Shown one piece after another: positions 37,111-49,779 of a stretch of DNA of 64,000 nt. The stretch comes from Nepenthes gracilis (taxonomy: Eukaryota; Streptophyta; Magnoliopsida; Caryophyllales; Nepenthaceae): contig BSYO01000005.1 of the NCBI GenBank assembly GCA_033239525.1, forward strand, positions 1,460,001 through 1,524,000, written 5' to 3'. Position 1 is the first letter of the stretch. The number at the start of each line of letters is the position of its first letter. The notes beneath the pieces were generated by a model that made no database searches, was not told the DNA's origin, and worked only from the letters and a program-made list of their open reading frames with translations. Both the position numbers and the translations under genes were made by a program.

Positions 37111-37810
37111 GCTTGGCTCTATCAATGTATTAATAGAGCCATAAATAGTCCGTCTAATTTTCATGTATTGATTAATGTTGATGAGTTAGAAAAATCTATT
37201 TATATAATCAATGTATTAATTGTAATAAGGTGTCCGTCAAATTTATAAATATTGACTGATGTTAATGAGCTAATATGACCCATTTACTTATGGCATTGAA
37301 TGGGTTTAATGATATAATGGGCACGCTCATATTTCAGTTTTATCAATATATTAATAGTCATAATGTGTCTATCTAAATTTTATATATTGATTGTATTGAT
37401 GAGCTAATAAAATCTATTTGTCATAGTTTTAAATGGGTTTGATAGTATTATGAGAGTGCCTATATTTCAGCTTAATTCTATTAGTATTATTAATAGAATT
37501 ATTTTGTGTCTGTCTAATTCGTATGTATTAAATAACATCGATGGGCTAGTAAAACCTATTTATCAATAATTTTGAATGGGTTTATTGATACTGTAGGTGG
37601 GCTAATATTTTGGCTCGGCCCTATCGATATTTTAATGAAGATGTACCGTATCTTTTTTTATTTATATATATTAATTGATATTGATGAACTAGCAAGACCT
37701 GTTTGCCAATAGCATTAAATGGGTTTCATGATGCTTTCGGTGAGCATACATTTTAGCTTGGCTCTATTATTATGTATATTAATAGAGTCATGAGGTGTCA
37801 TGATATAGTA
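37060..37810. repeat. Older sub-repeats of about 140 bp beside the array
   Basis: A block containing a CTCATATTT(C/T)-type word, then a tract with TTAATAG, then TGTCTATCTAATTT and an AAATGGGTTTGA word, recurs with starts near 37093, 37319, 37452, 37596 and 37741. The same block forms part of the 378-bp unit. A diverged copy of the rest of that unit lies at 37830-38060. Confidence 0.65.
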
Positions 37811-38129
37811 TTAATAGCATATAAATAAAATTTAATTTGAATCTCTTTGCCATAATTCCTCTATTTTATCTACTATTGGACCAAATTTATTTATACAATA
37901 AGGACAAATTAGTTGTAATTTGAATAGTTTATGCTTTTTATGATTCAAATATCTTCGGTAATTTTTCTCAGTACGATATTTTCATCTATCAGTTTGTTAA
38001 TTTATTTTTTAACTAGGATATCAACTGAGATGTAAAATAGGTTAGATTAATATTATTCATTTATAAAATGTTATGTCTATCTAGCTCGTTTATAAGACAA
38101 CCCTCGCCGAATTTAGGGCTTTAAATTCG

Positions 38130-39850
38130 TAGGACATGCCTTAGATAAAAATTTTGATTGTTACAGCTCATCATTTATAGTGTTTTCTAAATTCTTGGTG
38201 GTTAATATTAGGTGGTTAATTGCCCATCTTTGTTGCATTTTCGATTGCTTATTTTGTGGCAACCACATGCCTTAAATCTTCTTTCACCTAGACTCCAAAT
38301 ACCTTATTTACTGGGATTCATGGTATTGCTAGTTAGGTAGTTTGTACTATCTTAAGTAGTCAAATTTTAGATTGTTAACTTGATTTTTATTTTGAAAGTC
38401 AAAGATTAAAATAACCAAATGACAGGCAAAATTTTTAAAAGGAAAATATGTGTGGATTAACCACATTATCTATGATTCTCTCCCCCCTTTAGTTGTGTCA
38501 CCAAGAAAGATTTTTGGGTGGCTATAATTAAATTTAAGTTAGAGATATTATCACCTGTCTTTGAAAATAATTATTGATATGAACGAAGGAGCTTGGCTAT
38601 GCAAAATAAGGAGTAATGTGTAAGTATACTTAGGTGGTTAGCACAATGATGGGAAATCAAAATTCAGCTTGTTAGTTAGCTATATTTATGGAGGAAGCTT
38701 GGCCGGATGGTAGGAGGGGTTGTAAAAGATGATTGTCTCAATTTTTGGATAGTCGCGGCCCCTCCGACGCCTCTGTAGTCGTTGGATGTGAAAATTCAAC
38801 GGCTGCATATATATATTAAAAAAAAGGTTTAATATTATTTTTTTTATTTTTATAATTTTTTTTGTATTTAATTAAAAAAATAATAATTATTTATTTTTTT
38901 AAAATTTTTTTTAAAAATATCGGCCGTTGGATTTTAAATCCGATGGCCCAAATGGCGTCGGAGGGGCTGTGACGCCCCCTCGCATTGCACCCCCCGTGCT
39001 CCGGAGCACAGGTTTTTTTTTTTTTAATTTTTTCTAAATATAAATTTTATTAAAAGAATATATCAAAAAAAGAAAAAAATTTACGTAACAGCAGTTTTGC
39101 TATTAGGTACTCTAAATTATAAAATTTAATTTAATTTTGTAATTTAAAAATAATTCCAGATGTCTCATGTAATTTTATGGATGGGAAAATGGTTTGGATA
39201 TGAATTAGGAAAGTGGAACTAAAATCTAGTCGAACTTAGTAAATTTTAACTTAAACTAAATTTAAAATACTTTGAATTTCATAAAAAAACTGAGAAGTTT
39301 GATTACTCTAAACCAATATTTCCTTTAAAAAAGAAAGTTAACACTTTTTTTGTAGGATACATTACCCAAGTTTTTAATTGCGTATGGGTTGAGAAGGTGA
39401 TAATCCCAATTCTCATTACCAAGTTTTAAATTTTATCCAAATTCAGCTAAAATATATCTACGAAATATTATTAATCGTTGTAGACATATAACATTGTATA
39501 ATTTAATTGCTAATTAAGCTTAACCACCTTTTCAAAATGAGAAATGATATTTATATACCTACTTGTATCAATATTATCGAAATTTATATAGAGAGAAGGA
39601 GTAGGGAGAAAGAAAAGTATTGGGTTTTGTTCACTTCCTTTTGGGTGCCACAATAAATAAATTATCATTAAAGTGACAAAAGATGTTAAAGTGTCGCGTA
39701 ATATTAGTCTTTGGGTCGGTCAAAAATCAGTCGAAGGTTAGTAGAGTGCCACATGACAAGCGTTTGATTTATATATGTATACCGATTTCAGATTAGGAGT
39801 TGCCTAAAATATACCTAATGGAGTGCTTGTGCGTAGATTTCAAAGGGCTA
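38130..39850. other. DNA present only in the left duplication unit
   Basis: The right unit joins the two edges directly near 43462. The segment holds an inverted-repeat element (38715-39005), a dispersed repeat at about 39645-39715 related to 18530-18610, and otherwise unrecognised AT-rich DNA. Confidence 0.5.
38715..39005. mobile_element. MITE-like inverted-repeat element
   Basis: GGCCCCTCCGACGCC (38758-38772), followed by GTTGGAT and CAACGGCTG, is mirrored on the right by CGGCCGTTGGATTTTAAATC (38921-38940) and GGCGTCGGAGGGGC (38954-38967). The arms are about 55-60 bp around an AT-rich loop of roughly 110 bp, with weaker matches extending outward. No clear target duplication was found, so the superfamily is not assigned. 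Confidence 0.6.
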
Positions 39851-40436
39851 TGTGCTCTGGCCGGTAAAATATAGCTCAAATGTCAATTAACAAATCCATG
39901 AAAAAACACATCCAATATATATATATATATATATATTGGCCCTACTAATTTTTTTTAATTATCTTCTACTTTTAATTTAAATTATGCTCTAATTTTTTTC
40001 CCTCTACTAATCAATATTTTTTGTACTTCTTTTTCTTTTTATTTATTATTATTATTATTTAACTATTTTTTCTCTATTATTACCCTCTTCTTTATAGCAC
40101 CCACAGTGACGAAAAAACTTGATATAGGCCTAATAAATTTAAATCTCTTTTTTCTTTCTAAAATTTTTTGGCCCAAAAAATGGACCCGCTTCTTACTTAG
40201 AAATGAATAGAATTTATATTTCATTAAAAAAACTGACAAAAAGGATAGCATTAATAGTGTGGGCAATGCTGAATATCACACTCACCTATAATTGATTTAT
40301 AGGTGAGTGTGACCTACTACTGAATGATATCTTCATTTTTTGAAATATATAAAAAAGATATTTTGGCCGTCAATTGTCCAACTCTTTTTTGTTTTAAAAA
40401 TACTTTACCTTATATTTTTGTAATCCAATAATTTAG

Positions 40437-40548
40437 AACAATCGGTGTGGTTTCTTTGATATTTTTGACAGTATGAAAACTCATGATACTGTTAACATAG
40501 TGAATATGAACATTAAAAAGACTGGCAAGGCTGAAAATACGAGTTCCA
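40437..40548 (-). pseudogene. P450 5' fragment at the duplication junction
   Basis: The first 37 codons of the neighbouring P450 ([16 protein letters not shown]...), plus its TATA box and upstream region to about 40716, are repeated here. The coding part stops abruptly at 40437, where it joins DNA homologous to 44208. It has an in-frame TGA at 40480-40482 (codon 23) and differs from the intact gene at about 9 of 112 positions. It cannot make a P450. Confidence 0.88.
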
Positions 40549-40938
40549 TTGTGGCCAAAGAGGATGGAGAAGTTTAAATTATGAATATTGTGGCTCCTCT
40601 AAGTTATATATAGCACAACCACTTCCCTCCCCCTGCCCACTCTCAAAGTACAGTAATAGGTGGATCACATGCATAGATTAATGCATAGATTAAGAAAAAT
40701 TAGTTTTCGGGCCATAAATAATTGATTTCGCCATGAAAGACTTGTGACCAAAAAATCACTGATGTCCCATGAGATCAAATCACATCTTGACAGCAACTTG
40801 GTCTCCGAAAGCTCCTATGATTTTGAGGTTGGTAATGTTGAAAAAACGAAAAACTGTCACTTTGTATAATTTTCTTTTATTTAACTGTATTTGCCTTTTT
40901 TTTTTGACATATTCTATACTCTGACATAAGGTTTCAAA

Positions 40939-40975
<37 letters not shown>
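40939..40975. repeat. TA microsatellite
   Basis: About 18 consecutive TA dinucleotides, inside the extra 1.2 kb of the right duplication unit. Confidence 0.9.
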
Positions 40976-40978
<3 letters not shown>

Positions 40979-40980
40979 AT

Positions 40981-41891
40981 TGTTGGGTATTGTATTTATT
41001 GGGTTAGTATAAAGCGAAATTTAATCCCATTGAAAATACTCCAATACTTTAGTTAGTATAAAGCCTTTTGAGGATAGATAAATGTAAAGAATACAAAGAT
41101 GAATGCTTGGAGTATGTTTAGAAATGTTGGTAGGAGGTGCACTCGTAAAGAGAGTGGTTTTGATTGTGGACGCTTGTGAAAGGTAATTTTCTAAGTACTG
41201 AGCTCGTAGGAAACTAATAATAGAGAGAGAGAAAGAGTGTTGGGATGCTTGAGAGTTTGAGAGCATAGAGAACTTTTATGAACTTTAGTTTGTTAGAGGG
41301 CATTTATTGGGCAAAAAAAGTGTGCATGTAGAGTGAGTTTTCATAGCCTTTTATAACGATAGTCCCTCGCTACCTTCCTTATGTAGCGAGATAGGATGCT
41401 CGTCTTCTATGAGGATCGTTACCTTTTCTACGTAGGCGTGGGTGCTATTCTTGGCTGTAACGGTCAGGAATAGTAAATCTCTTTCCTTCTACACATGGTA
41501 ACCGTTAGGCTTTTTTGCGCTGATTCGTATGCTTTCCTCTCGGGATGTACTTTGATTATTGAAGGTTACCGTTATAGCAAAAATTGTCTTCCTTGGAGAT
41601 GCAAAAATTAGAACAAACGACCATTGATGTTTGGAGAGGGACGCATAGGCCGATTTAGATATGGGCCACGTTCATCCTGGGCCGCTGTCGACCTGCTTCC
41701 CATTTCTCTGATCAACGAAAGCATCGACCGTCTTAAGAATAGATGGGCCATCGTTGATTTTGGGTCACTACCGACCCACTTGTTACTTCTCCGATCAACG
41801 ACAGCGTTGACCGTCTCAGGTAGAAATGGGCTGCTATTGATTTTGGGTCTTTTTTTCCTTTGTGAGCCGGTCTGCTATTGACGTCCCTATC
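40981..41891 (+). mobile_element. Possible solo LTR
   Basis: Begins TGTTGGGTATTG and ends near CCCTATCA, so TG and CA ends are possible. The 3' half is richer in GC and has repeated GATCAACGAAAGC/GATCAACGACAGC words about 80 bp apart (41711 and 41792). No coding content and no target duplication were seen, so the assignment is weak. Confidence 0.35.
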
Positions 41892-43655
41892 AGGTTGAAA
41901 AAATTAGTAGTACAGTTGGAAAATTTTAATAGATTAATGCATAGATTAAGAAAGATTAGTTATCAGGCCACAAAATTTGTGCCATGAGATGAAATGCACA
42001 ATATTTTGTTATTGTGTCACTCAAAACCAAGTCTCCTTAATATTTTTATTAAATATTATGTCATTAAAAACCAATTCTTCTTAATATTTATGTTATTTTC
42101 TTCTTTTTGTTTCTAATATTGAATCAAATTTATTGTCGTTGTAATAATAGATTTGTTGTGAATTTGTATTTCTTGTTTTTAATATCTTTGAGAATTCTTC
42201 TAAATAAAACATTGTTAATTGATTAATTTTTTTTCTTAAATTTTTATATGGATTTCAACACAGAGGCCTTAACATAGGTATGATGATGCAATGGGCGGGC
42301 TCATATTTTGGCTTGACTGTATCAATACTAAAGTCATGGTATGTCTGTCTAATTTTTTTGTATTAATTGTTATTGTTGAGATAGTAAGACTTGTTTATCA
42401 ATAACCATAAATGGGTTTGTCAACGTGGTTGGCGCGCTTACATTTTTGCTTGGCTCTATCAATGTATTAATAGAGCCATAAATAGTCCGTCTAATTTATA
42501 TATATTGATTAATGTTGATGAATTAGTAAAATCTATTTATATTATCAATGTATTAATAATAATAACGTGTCTATCAAATTTATAAATATTGATTGATGTT
42601 AGTAAGCTGTTTACCTATGGCATTAAATGAGTTTAATGATGCAATGGTCAGGCTCATATTTCAGCTACATTAATATATTAATAGTCATAATGTGTTTATC
42701 TAATTTATATATATTGATTGTGTTGATGGCTAGTAAAATCTATTTGCCAATGGTTTTAAATGGGTTTGATAGTATTATGGGAGGGCTTATATTTCAGCTT
42801 GATTTTATTAGTATTATTAATAGAGTTATTATGTGTCTATCTAATATTATTAATATCGATAAGTTAGTAAAACCTATTACCAACAATCTCGAATGGGTTT
42901 AATGATATTGTGGGTGGGCCGATAAATTGACTCAACCCTATTGATATATTAATAAGGATACATTGTATCTTTTTTTTATTTACATATATTAATTGATATT
43001 GATGAACTAACAAGACCTGCTTGCCAATAACATTAAATGGGTTTAATGATACTTTAGGTAAGCGTACATTTTAGCTTGGCTCTATTAGTATGTATATTAC
43101 TAGAGCGACGAGGTGTTATGATATGGTATTAATAACACATAAATAAAATTTAATTTGAATCTCTTTGCCATAATTCCTCTATTTTTTCTACTATTGGACC
43201 AAATTTATTTATATAATAAGGACAAATTTGTTATGATTTGAATAGTTTATGCCTTTTATGATTCAAATATCTTCGATAATTTTTCTCGATACAATATCTT
43301 TATCCATCAGTTTGTTATTTTATTTTTAACTAGAATATCAACTAAGATGTAAAATAGGTTAGATTAATATTATTTATTTATAAAATATTATGTCTATCTA
43401 GCTCGTTTATAAGACAACTATTGCCAAATTTAGGGCTTTAGATCCGTAGGACATGCCTACCATGGCTCATGTGCTCTGCCCGGTAAAATATAGCTCAAAT
43501 GTCAATTAACAAATCCATGAAATAACACATCCAATATATATATTTATTTATTTTGGCCCTACTAAAATATTTTTAATTATCTTCTACTTTTAATTTAAAT
43601 TATGCGCTAATTTTTTTCCCTCTACTAATTAATATTTTTTGTACTTCTTTTTCTT

Positions 43656-43688
<33 letters not shown>

Positions 43689-44212
43689 GTAACTATTTTT
43701 TCTCTATTATTACCCTCTTCTTTATAGCACGCACAGTGATGGCAAAACTTGATATAGGCCTAATAAATTTAAACATCTTTCTTCTTTCTAAAATATTTTG
43801 GCCCAAAAAATGGACATGCTTCTTACTTAAAATTGAATAGAATTTATATTTCATTAAAAAAGCTAACAAAGAGGATAACATTAATAGTGTGGGCAACGCT
43901 GAATATCACGCTCACCTATAATTGATTTATAACTTTTTCATCGTGTATTTATATTTTATATTTTTAATTTTGATAAGTCTTATATATAAAAAAGGTTGGG
44001 TTATAAATAAATTATTGATAGGTGGAATAAATAGTTATTATTCTAATAACAATAATAGTAATCGAATGGTGGCTCCTTCCATGGCCTAATATTGAACAAT
44101 ATTTACGTTTTCTGAAATAAATAAAATATATATTTTGTCCCCCGATTATCAAACCTTTTTTGTTTTAAAAAGACTTAATCTTATATTTTTATAATCCAAT
44201 AGTTTAGAACAA

Positions 44213-44997
44213 AATTCATAAAATATAAAATACCACATATATTTTTACCATATTTAAAGGTCAAATTTTATGCCAAATCTAAAAAAAAAGCAATCTGTTG
44301 TGCAAGGAACCTTCTATGCAAGGGATCCAGAGAACGGTTGAATCATTTTGGATTTATTTTACTCACTTTTAATATCTTATTATGTTAGATATTATTTTTA
44401 GCACTCAAATTTTTACCATTAAGTTACACATGGTGATAAATTCATCATTATGTGATGGCTATTATTCATTTTCATGTTAAAAATAATTTTCTAATTTTAA
44501 CGTCGAAATATTTTTTTTTTCCGATCTAGCCATTAACAAATGATTCAAATTCGTTGTTATGATCTGAATTATCAATATAAATTTATTCAAAATCGAGTCC
44601 TATGAGTTTGGATTAAAATGTAAAAAAATTTATTTCATGATATGATTAAATTTTCTTTAATTTAATTTCCATCTTACAATAATTGTTCAATCATACAATA
44701 TAATATTTATAATTTAAATTGTATTAGATAATATGAATTAATAGTACATAAAACCAATGAAATGCACAGTCTTACAACCATACTGTAAAAATTTATACAT
44801 ATCAAATAAACTTAAAATATTAAAATTATTTTCACCAACGTCATCCAAACACACGTAAACAACTTCTTTTTTTCAAATGCCTTCACGTTCCAAACTCTCA
44901 AAAATTTCAAGTCTATTAGCCTAAAAGATGAAATTAATGTAAGATGAGCTAAAAATATAACTAGTAAATGAAGAGACAAAACAATAAAAGTGAGCCA
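44213..44997. other. Intergenic DNA, nothing recognised
   Basis: AT-rich with no gene. The last part abuts an LTR. A minus-strand open frame at 44812-45075 runs into the LTR and shows no family motif. Confidence 0.5.
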
Positions 44998-45952
44998 TGT
45001 TGGGGATTCCAGACCGGATATACACAACCGATGTAACGAAATAAACACAAACCCCCCATCGACCTCAGCCATCAAAATTATGTGTAAGGAATATAATAAT
45101 ACATAATAATTTTTAATGTGAAAATTTTTTTCAATTTAAGAAAAAATCTGTGAATAAAATCTGAAAAACTCAACTATATAAAATCAGTTGTATAAATTTT
45201 GAAATAGAGTACTAGCAACAGACTAACTACAGATAGAGTAAAAGTCCCTTGACTTTTTCTTTCTTTTTCTCTCCCTGGCGGCGCTTTCTATTTTCTAATT
45301 TTAGAAGTGTTTTTCGCTGTCTCTCATCTGTCATCAATCCTAAAATGCTTTGTGAACTTTATAATGATATATGGCTTAAAGTGCATTTCTCGTGCTCCTA
45401 AAAAAATATTTTTCGTGCTTTTTCAATCCTAAAAAATATATTTTTGGTGATTTTATATTGTGGGTTATTGGGACTAGCAGCTAGCTATCCTTTAATTTAA
45501 ACTGTTCGGTTACCCCTTTGACTCAGTAGTTCGATCGACTTTCTAAATCAAGCAGTTTGGTCATCCATGCTAGTTCGATGTCCAACCGCCCTTCAGTCTC
45601 TCCACCCGGCTTTCTTTTAGACTCGGCTCTGGTCTTGTTGCCCTCTAATCTCTACTGCTAGTCCGCATTTTGACACGTGCAACCAGTCAGCCCTCCGGCC
45701 TTAGCAACTAGTTGGCACTCCGATCTCAACAACGGGTCGGCCCTTTGGCCTCTGCGGACCGGTCAGCACTCCGACTTGTGCAACTGGTTGGCCCTTTGAT
45801 CTTAGCAATTGGTTGGGCCTCCGGCCTCTACAACCTAGTTGCCTTTTAACCGCTTCAGCTGTGCATAAATATTCTGATCTTTGTGCACATCTTATGTGAC
45901 TTTCTGATAACCTTTTATTTATTGAGATACCTATAAGAGAGACCAAAACCCA
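44998..45952 (-). mobile_element. Solo LTR related to the Copia family at 8343 and 18990
   Basis: On the minus strand it begins TGGGTTTTGGTCTCTCTTAT with ATCTCAATAAATAAAAGG after it, like the family start. It ends GAGGTCGATGGGGGG ... GAATCCCCAACA, like the family end. Length is about 955 bp. The middle has repeated CAACnGGT/GGCCCTTTGGCCT-type words. No matching flanking duplication was found. Confidence 0.6.
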
Positions 45953-47504
45953 ATAAACTATGCGGGGATAAATGAACCAAATATTAGCATTAAATATCAT
46001 CTACTAAGGCAAATGCAAAAGTTTGATTAATATATTAACATTGGCCTTACTTTATTGTTTAAAACTTGCAAAGAAAATTATCTATGTATAATCCTTGCAA
46101 AAGGGGCTTTACCTATTATTATAGCCCACATGAGAAAGAGCCTTTACATGACTTTACTTTTTCTTAAGTTATTTTGACATGTCATAATATACTTTCTATT
46201 AATTTTCTATGATGATTCATTTAAAAAATATATATATAAATTTTTATAAAATATATATTTTTTTAAATTTAAAAATTAAAGGCCTAACTTCTTTGTGAAG
46301 ATTTATCAAGTTCTTACAAAAAAGGACATGTAAGAAAATATTCTTCATCAAACTTTAAAAATTTCATTATTTATCAACAAATTTTAACATTTCTCACGAA
46401 TATAAATAATATACTTTAAAATCTTAGAAAATTTTAAAATAAATGGCATACATATAATTTAAATACCAAAAAAAATGTAAAAATACTTGCATGAAATATA
46501 AGGATATGAAATCTTATATTTTGGACAATCAAGAACGAGTTCAAATCTTTAGAAAAATAAAATAAAATATTAAGTCTAAAATTTTCTTATTTTAATTTAA
46601 TTCTCAAGATTTTCTAAGACTTTTGTTTTAATTTCTTTCCCTTCTCCTACTTCTCTCTATTATCTTTAAAATCTCAAAAAATAGGCCCAAAAGAGGCAAA
46701 GTTTCTTAGATATAAAGACTAACATAGATGCATCAATTATTCGCCCGTTATATGCTAAAGCTAATCTTGATTAATACAAGTATGCCGTTTGTGTGCACGT
46801 ATCAAATAAAACCTGAATCTAGAAATGGTGTTTGAGCTCCCTTATACATTTATTAGGCACCAAGTATAAAACAATTTAACACATTAAAATTAGTATTAAG
46901 ATATTACATTAGCTGAATGTAATTAATATAAGTTTAATTTAAAAAGAAAAATTAGATAAAATCGAATAATTAGTTGAAATGTAAAATATTACTCTTGAAA
47001 GAGTTCAGTTTTATTATGTGACAACCGGAGAACATATATTTTCACATCATATTAAAACTGGATAGTTATACATCTTATCTACAATCTAACTTTTCATTTT
47101 GTAATTAGAATAATATGAGATTTAAAATATATAATGCAAGAGTAAGATAAAATTTAACAAGATAAAAAATAAGTTTTCCGTATTTAATAATTTTTTAATA
47201 AGCGTTATATTTAATAATTTTCTGTGAAAATAATTAAATCACTGCCCCCCGTGATCTCCCTAGTGGTTTGGGGGGGCTGTCCATGGTGCCCTACGACAAT
47301 TCGGCGTCCTTGATCAGAAATTTAAGGGTGTAAATTATATATTTTTAAAAATTAAAAAAAATATATAAATTATTATTTTTAATAATCTTATTATTTGATA
47401 TTTTAATATTTAAAAATTTTTAATATATATATATTGTAAATTTTTCATTATCAAAAATTACAAATATTGAACATTCAATGATAGAAAAATGGCATTTTTT
47501 TTAA
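45953..47504. other. Intergenic DNA, nothing recognised
   Basis: AT-rich with a short GC-rich patch at 47245-47315 (CTGCCCCCCGTGATCTCC and GTTTGGGGGGGCTG). No gene identified. Confidence 0.5.
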
Positions 47505-48300
47505 AGATCAGCAATGTCATGGAAGTCGGCCCACCTGAATTGACATAATATTGAATATATTGGGAGAAAGGAATTTCGATCAACAAAGTTTCTGTGTATG
47601 TATCAATATGTTAGTGGTGAGTAAGGCGTACATGAAACATGCCTTTAGACCGATCAATGGTGTGGTTTGACCCCTTTTAGGCGATGGTGCAGAGCAGTTT
47701 ATCTGGTATATTTGGAAGAGCGAACGCTTATTATACCCCAAAATTTACAATTGACTTATCTTTTTGGGTGGTTCACATAAACCTTATATAAACCTCTAAT
47801 GATTTCAGCCGTTTAAGTAATCATTGTACGAATATTGTAAGACCCTCACTTGATATCTCTACTTGAAGCACCAACCACCAAATTATGTGTCATCTAGATA
47901 TGTGTATATCCATTTACACTTTGTACAAAACAAATATAGAGGTGGCAAGGTAAGAACAAGAAGATTTAAAAAATTCTATCTTATGATCTTAGTAGATGAG
48001 TGGGAAAAGAAAAAGACTTGTGAGTGAAAACAAAGTGAGAAAGCTTTGTTTATTTTTACTCTATTCTTATTTTTCGCCTCCTGTAATTTTCTTATACTTA
48101 ATAATTCTTTATAGATTTAGTATTATTTAGTTTTCGAGTTAATTTAGAAGTAAATTTTATTAATATTTTGATATTAATAAATATCTCTACTTCTTAATAA
48201 TAATGGATATTAAAGTAATAATCATTGAGAATAATAATATATATTATTATATTGTAAATAATAATAAGTATTATCAACAAAACTAGTAATAAATAAGTTA
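47505..48300. repeat. Dispersed repeat, copy 1
   Basis: Shares in the same order with 48628-49335: GCAATGT near the start, GACATAATATTGA, AAACATGCCTTTAGAC, TTTAAGTAATCATTGT, AATTCTATCTTATGATCTTA and the tail TTTTGATATTAATAAA to GTAAATAATAATAAG. The part at 47870-48135 also resembles 59485-59770 (ACCAACCACCAA, then AAAACAAAGTG and GCTTTGTTTA). Confidence 0.65.
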
Positions 48301-48627
48301 TGGGATAATTTCTTTTTAAGGTAACTATTCAATTTATTTTAGGGGAGAGAAATTTCAAGTTGTTCTTCGCTTATATAAAGAACAAATTAGATTTCAATGG
48401 TATTTGCTCATTGCTCTGGCGAACCAATTATTTTTCATCTGGATAAGAAATTTTGATTGGTTAATTTATTCTTTTATTTCTTAATTTTGACACATTCGAG
48501 AGGGATTAGATGGTGCTGTGGATCGGCCAACATTTTCAGCCTAGTCCTACATGTCTATTAATAGTGCTGTATTATGTCTTACTTTTAACAAATTTCTACA
48601 TAATAGATTTTTTTAATTTTATTTTAT

Positions 48628-49335
48628 AGCAATGTTATCGAGAATGGCCCCACCTATTGACATAATATTGATATTATTGCGCCTGTGGAGCACATAAGGC
48701 ATGCTTATGTGTATGTATCAACATGTAGTGGCACCTAAGAGGTACATAAAACATGCCTTTAGACATGCATGTATTGCACCCATTTTATTTACCGGTGCAT
48801 GAGCATTTTCTGGGTATGAGCTCCGCTTATTATGTCCATTGGTACGATTTTTGCTTGAATGAATCTCACATAAATCTTATGTGAACGTTTAATAATTTTA
48901 GTCATTTAAGTAATCATTGTGCAAATATTGTAAGACCATTACTTGATATATCTACTTGAACGAGCCTCACACGAGTATTATGTGCCATCTAGATGACTTA
49001 TCCATTTAGTGTGGGACTCATTAGGAGTGATCGAAAATTTAATAAATTCTATCTTATGATCTTATAAGGGAACCCCTCACCTCTCCAGATACTATCATCT
49101 CTTATCCTCTGACAGCTTTTCTTCCACGTATATCTTATAGCACCCCGATATTTTGACTCGAGTTGTTTAGTTATCGAGTTAATTTAGTAATAAATATTAT
49201 TATATTTTGATATTAATAAAGATTATTAATAATAATAGATATTAAAGTAATAATAAATAGGAATAATAATATATATTAATATTGTAAATAATAATAAGTG
49301 TTATTAAATAATTAGTAATAAATAATAATATTATT
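48628..49335. repeat. Dispersed repeat, copy 2
   Basis: A direct, diverged copy of 47505-48300 starting 1.12 kb downstream. It lacks the 59485-like insert and has its own middle segment. Confidence 0.65.
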
Positions 49336-49779
49336 TATTGTAATAATTGTATAATGGTAATAGCTAGTAATAACTTTAATAAAAAATAATAATAATAAAT
49401 AATTATATTAATTATTAAATAAATAAATATTAATAAATAATATTAATATTGCGTTCCAAGACCCCCCTTTCTTGGGGATCTTCTCCATTGATAAATCAGT
49501 GTGGAGCGATCTTTATAATATCAATATCAACCCTATATAAGTATAAAGAAAATGGTGAGAATTGGAAACTTCCACAAGAAATTTTACTCCTTCCTTTCGG
49601 ATATTTTTTGGCCTTAGAAAGATATAGTGAGGATGTATGTGTGGTGAATTGAGTGTTTAAATACACATAATTGATGGACGATTTAAAGGTGTACCTATAG
49701 AGGTGCGGTTTAGAAGTACGCCCACAGAAGGGCGTCTTATATATGCTATTGTAGATTATTCGGCTATCTAAGAAAGATG
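49336..49779. other. AT-rich intergenic DNA
   Basis: AAT-rich at the left, then unrecognised DNA. A short open frame at 49449-49652 has no family motif. Confidence 0.4.

Larger units (their letters stand above)
31850..40441. repeat. Left unit of a tandem segmental duplication
   Basis: Starts inside P450 exon 1 (codon 37-38) and runs through the promoter, the 378-bp array and the flank to 40441. Matched blocks are 31850-32200 with 40437-40716 and 41928-42065, 36990-38120 with 42330-43455, and 39855-40436 with 43465-44209. This unit holds extra DNA that the right unit lacks: 32214-32571, eleven array copies, and about 38130-39850. Confidence 0.82.
40437..44212. repeat. Right unit of the tandem segmental duplication
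   Basis: Starts with the P450 5' fragment and ends at 44208-44212, where AACAA continues into unrelated DNA. It contains a single 378-bp-type unit (about 42090-42450), the 140-bp sub-repeats (42430-43100), the conserved tail to 43455 and a block like 39855-40436. Between 40719 and 41927 it holds about 1.2 kb absent from the left unit, bordered on both sides by GATTAATGCATAGATTAAG. Confidence 0.8.

Noticed and set aside
40063..43896. Paired 67-residue minus-strand open frames at 40063-40266 and 43693-43896 with similar sequence.
   Set aside because: They lie in duplicated units. About 11 of 17 nucleotide differences change the residue, close to neutral expectation, and no family motif is present.
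44993..45957. Target-site duplication around the solo LTR at 44998-45952.
   Set aside because: The flanking five bases (AGCCA and ATAAA) do not match, so none is claimed.
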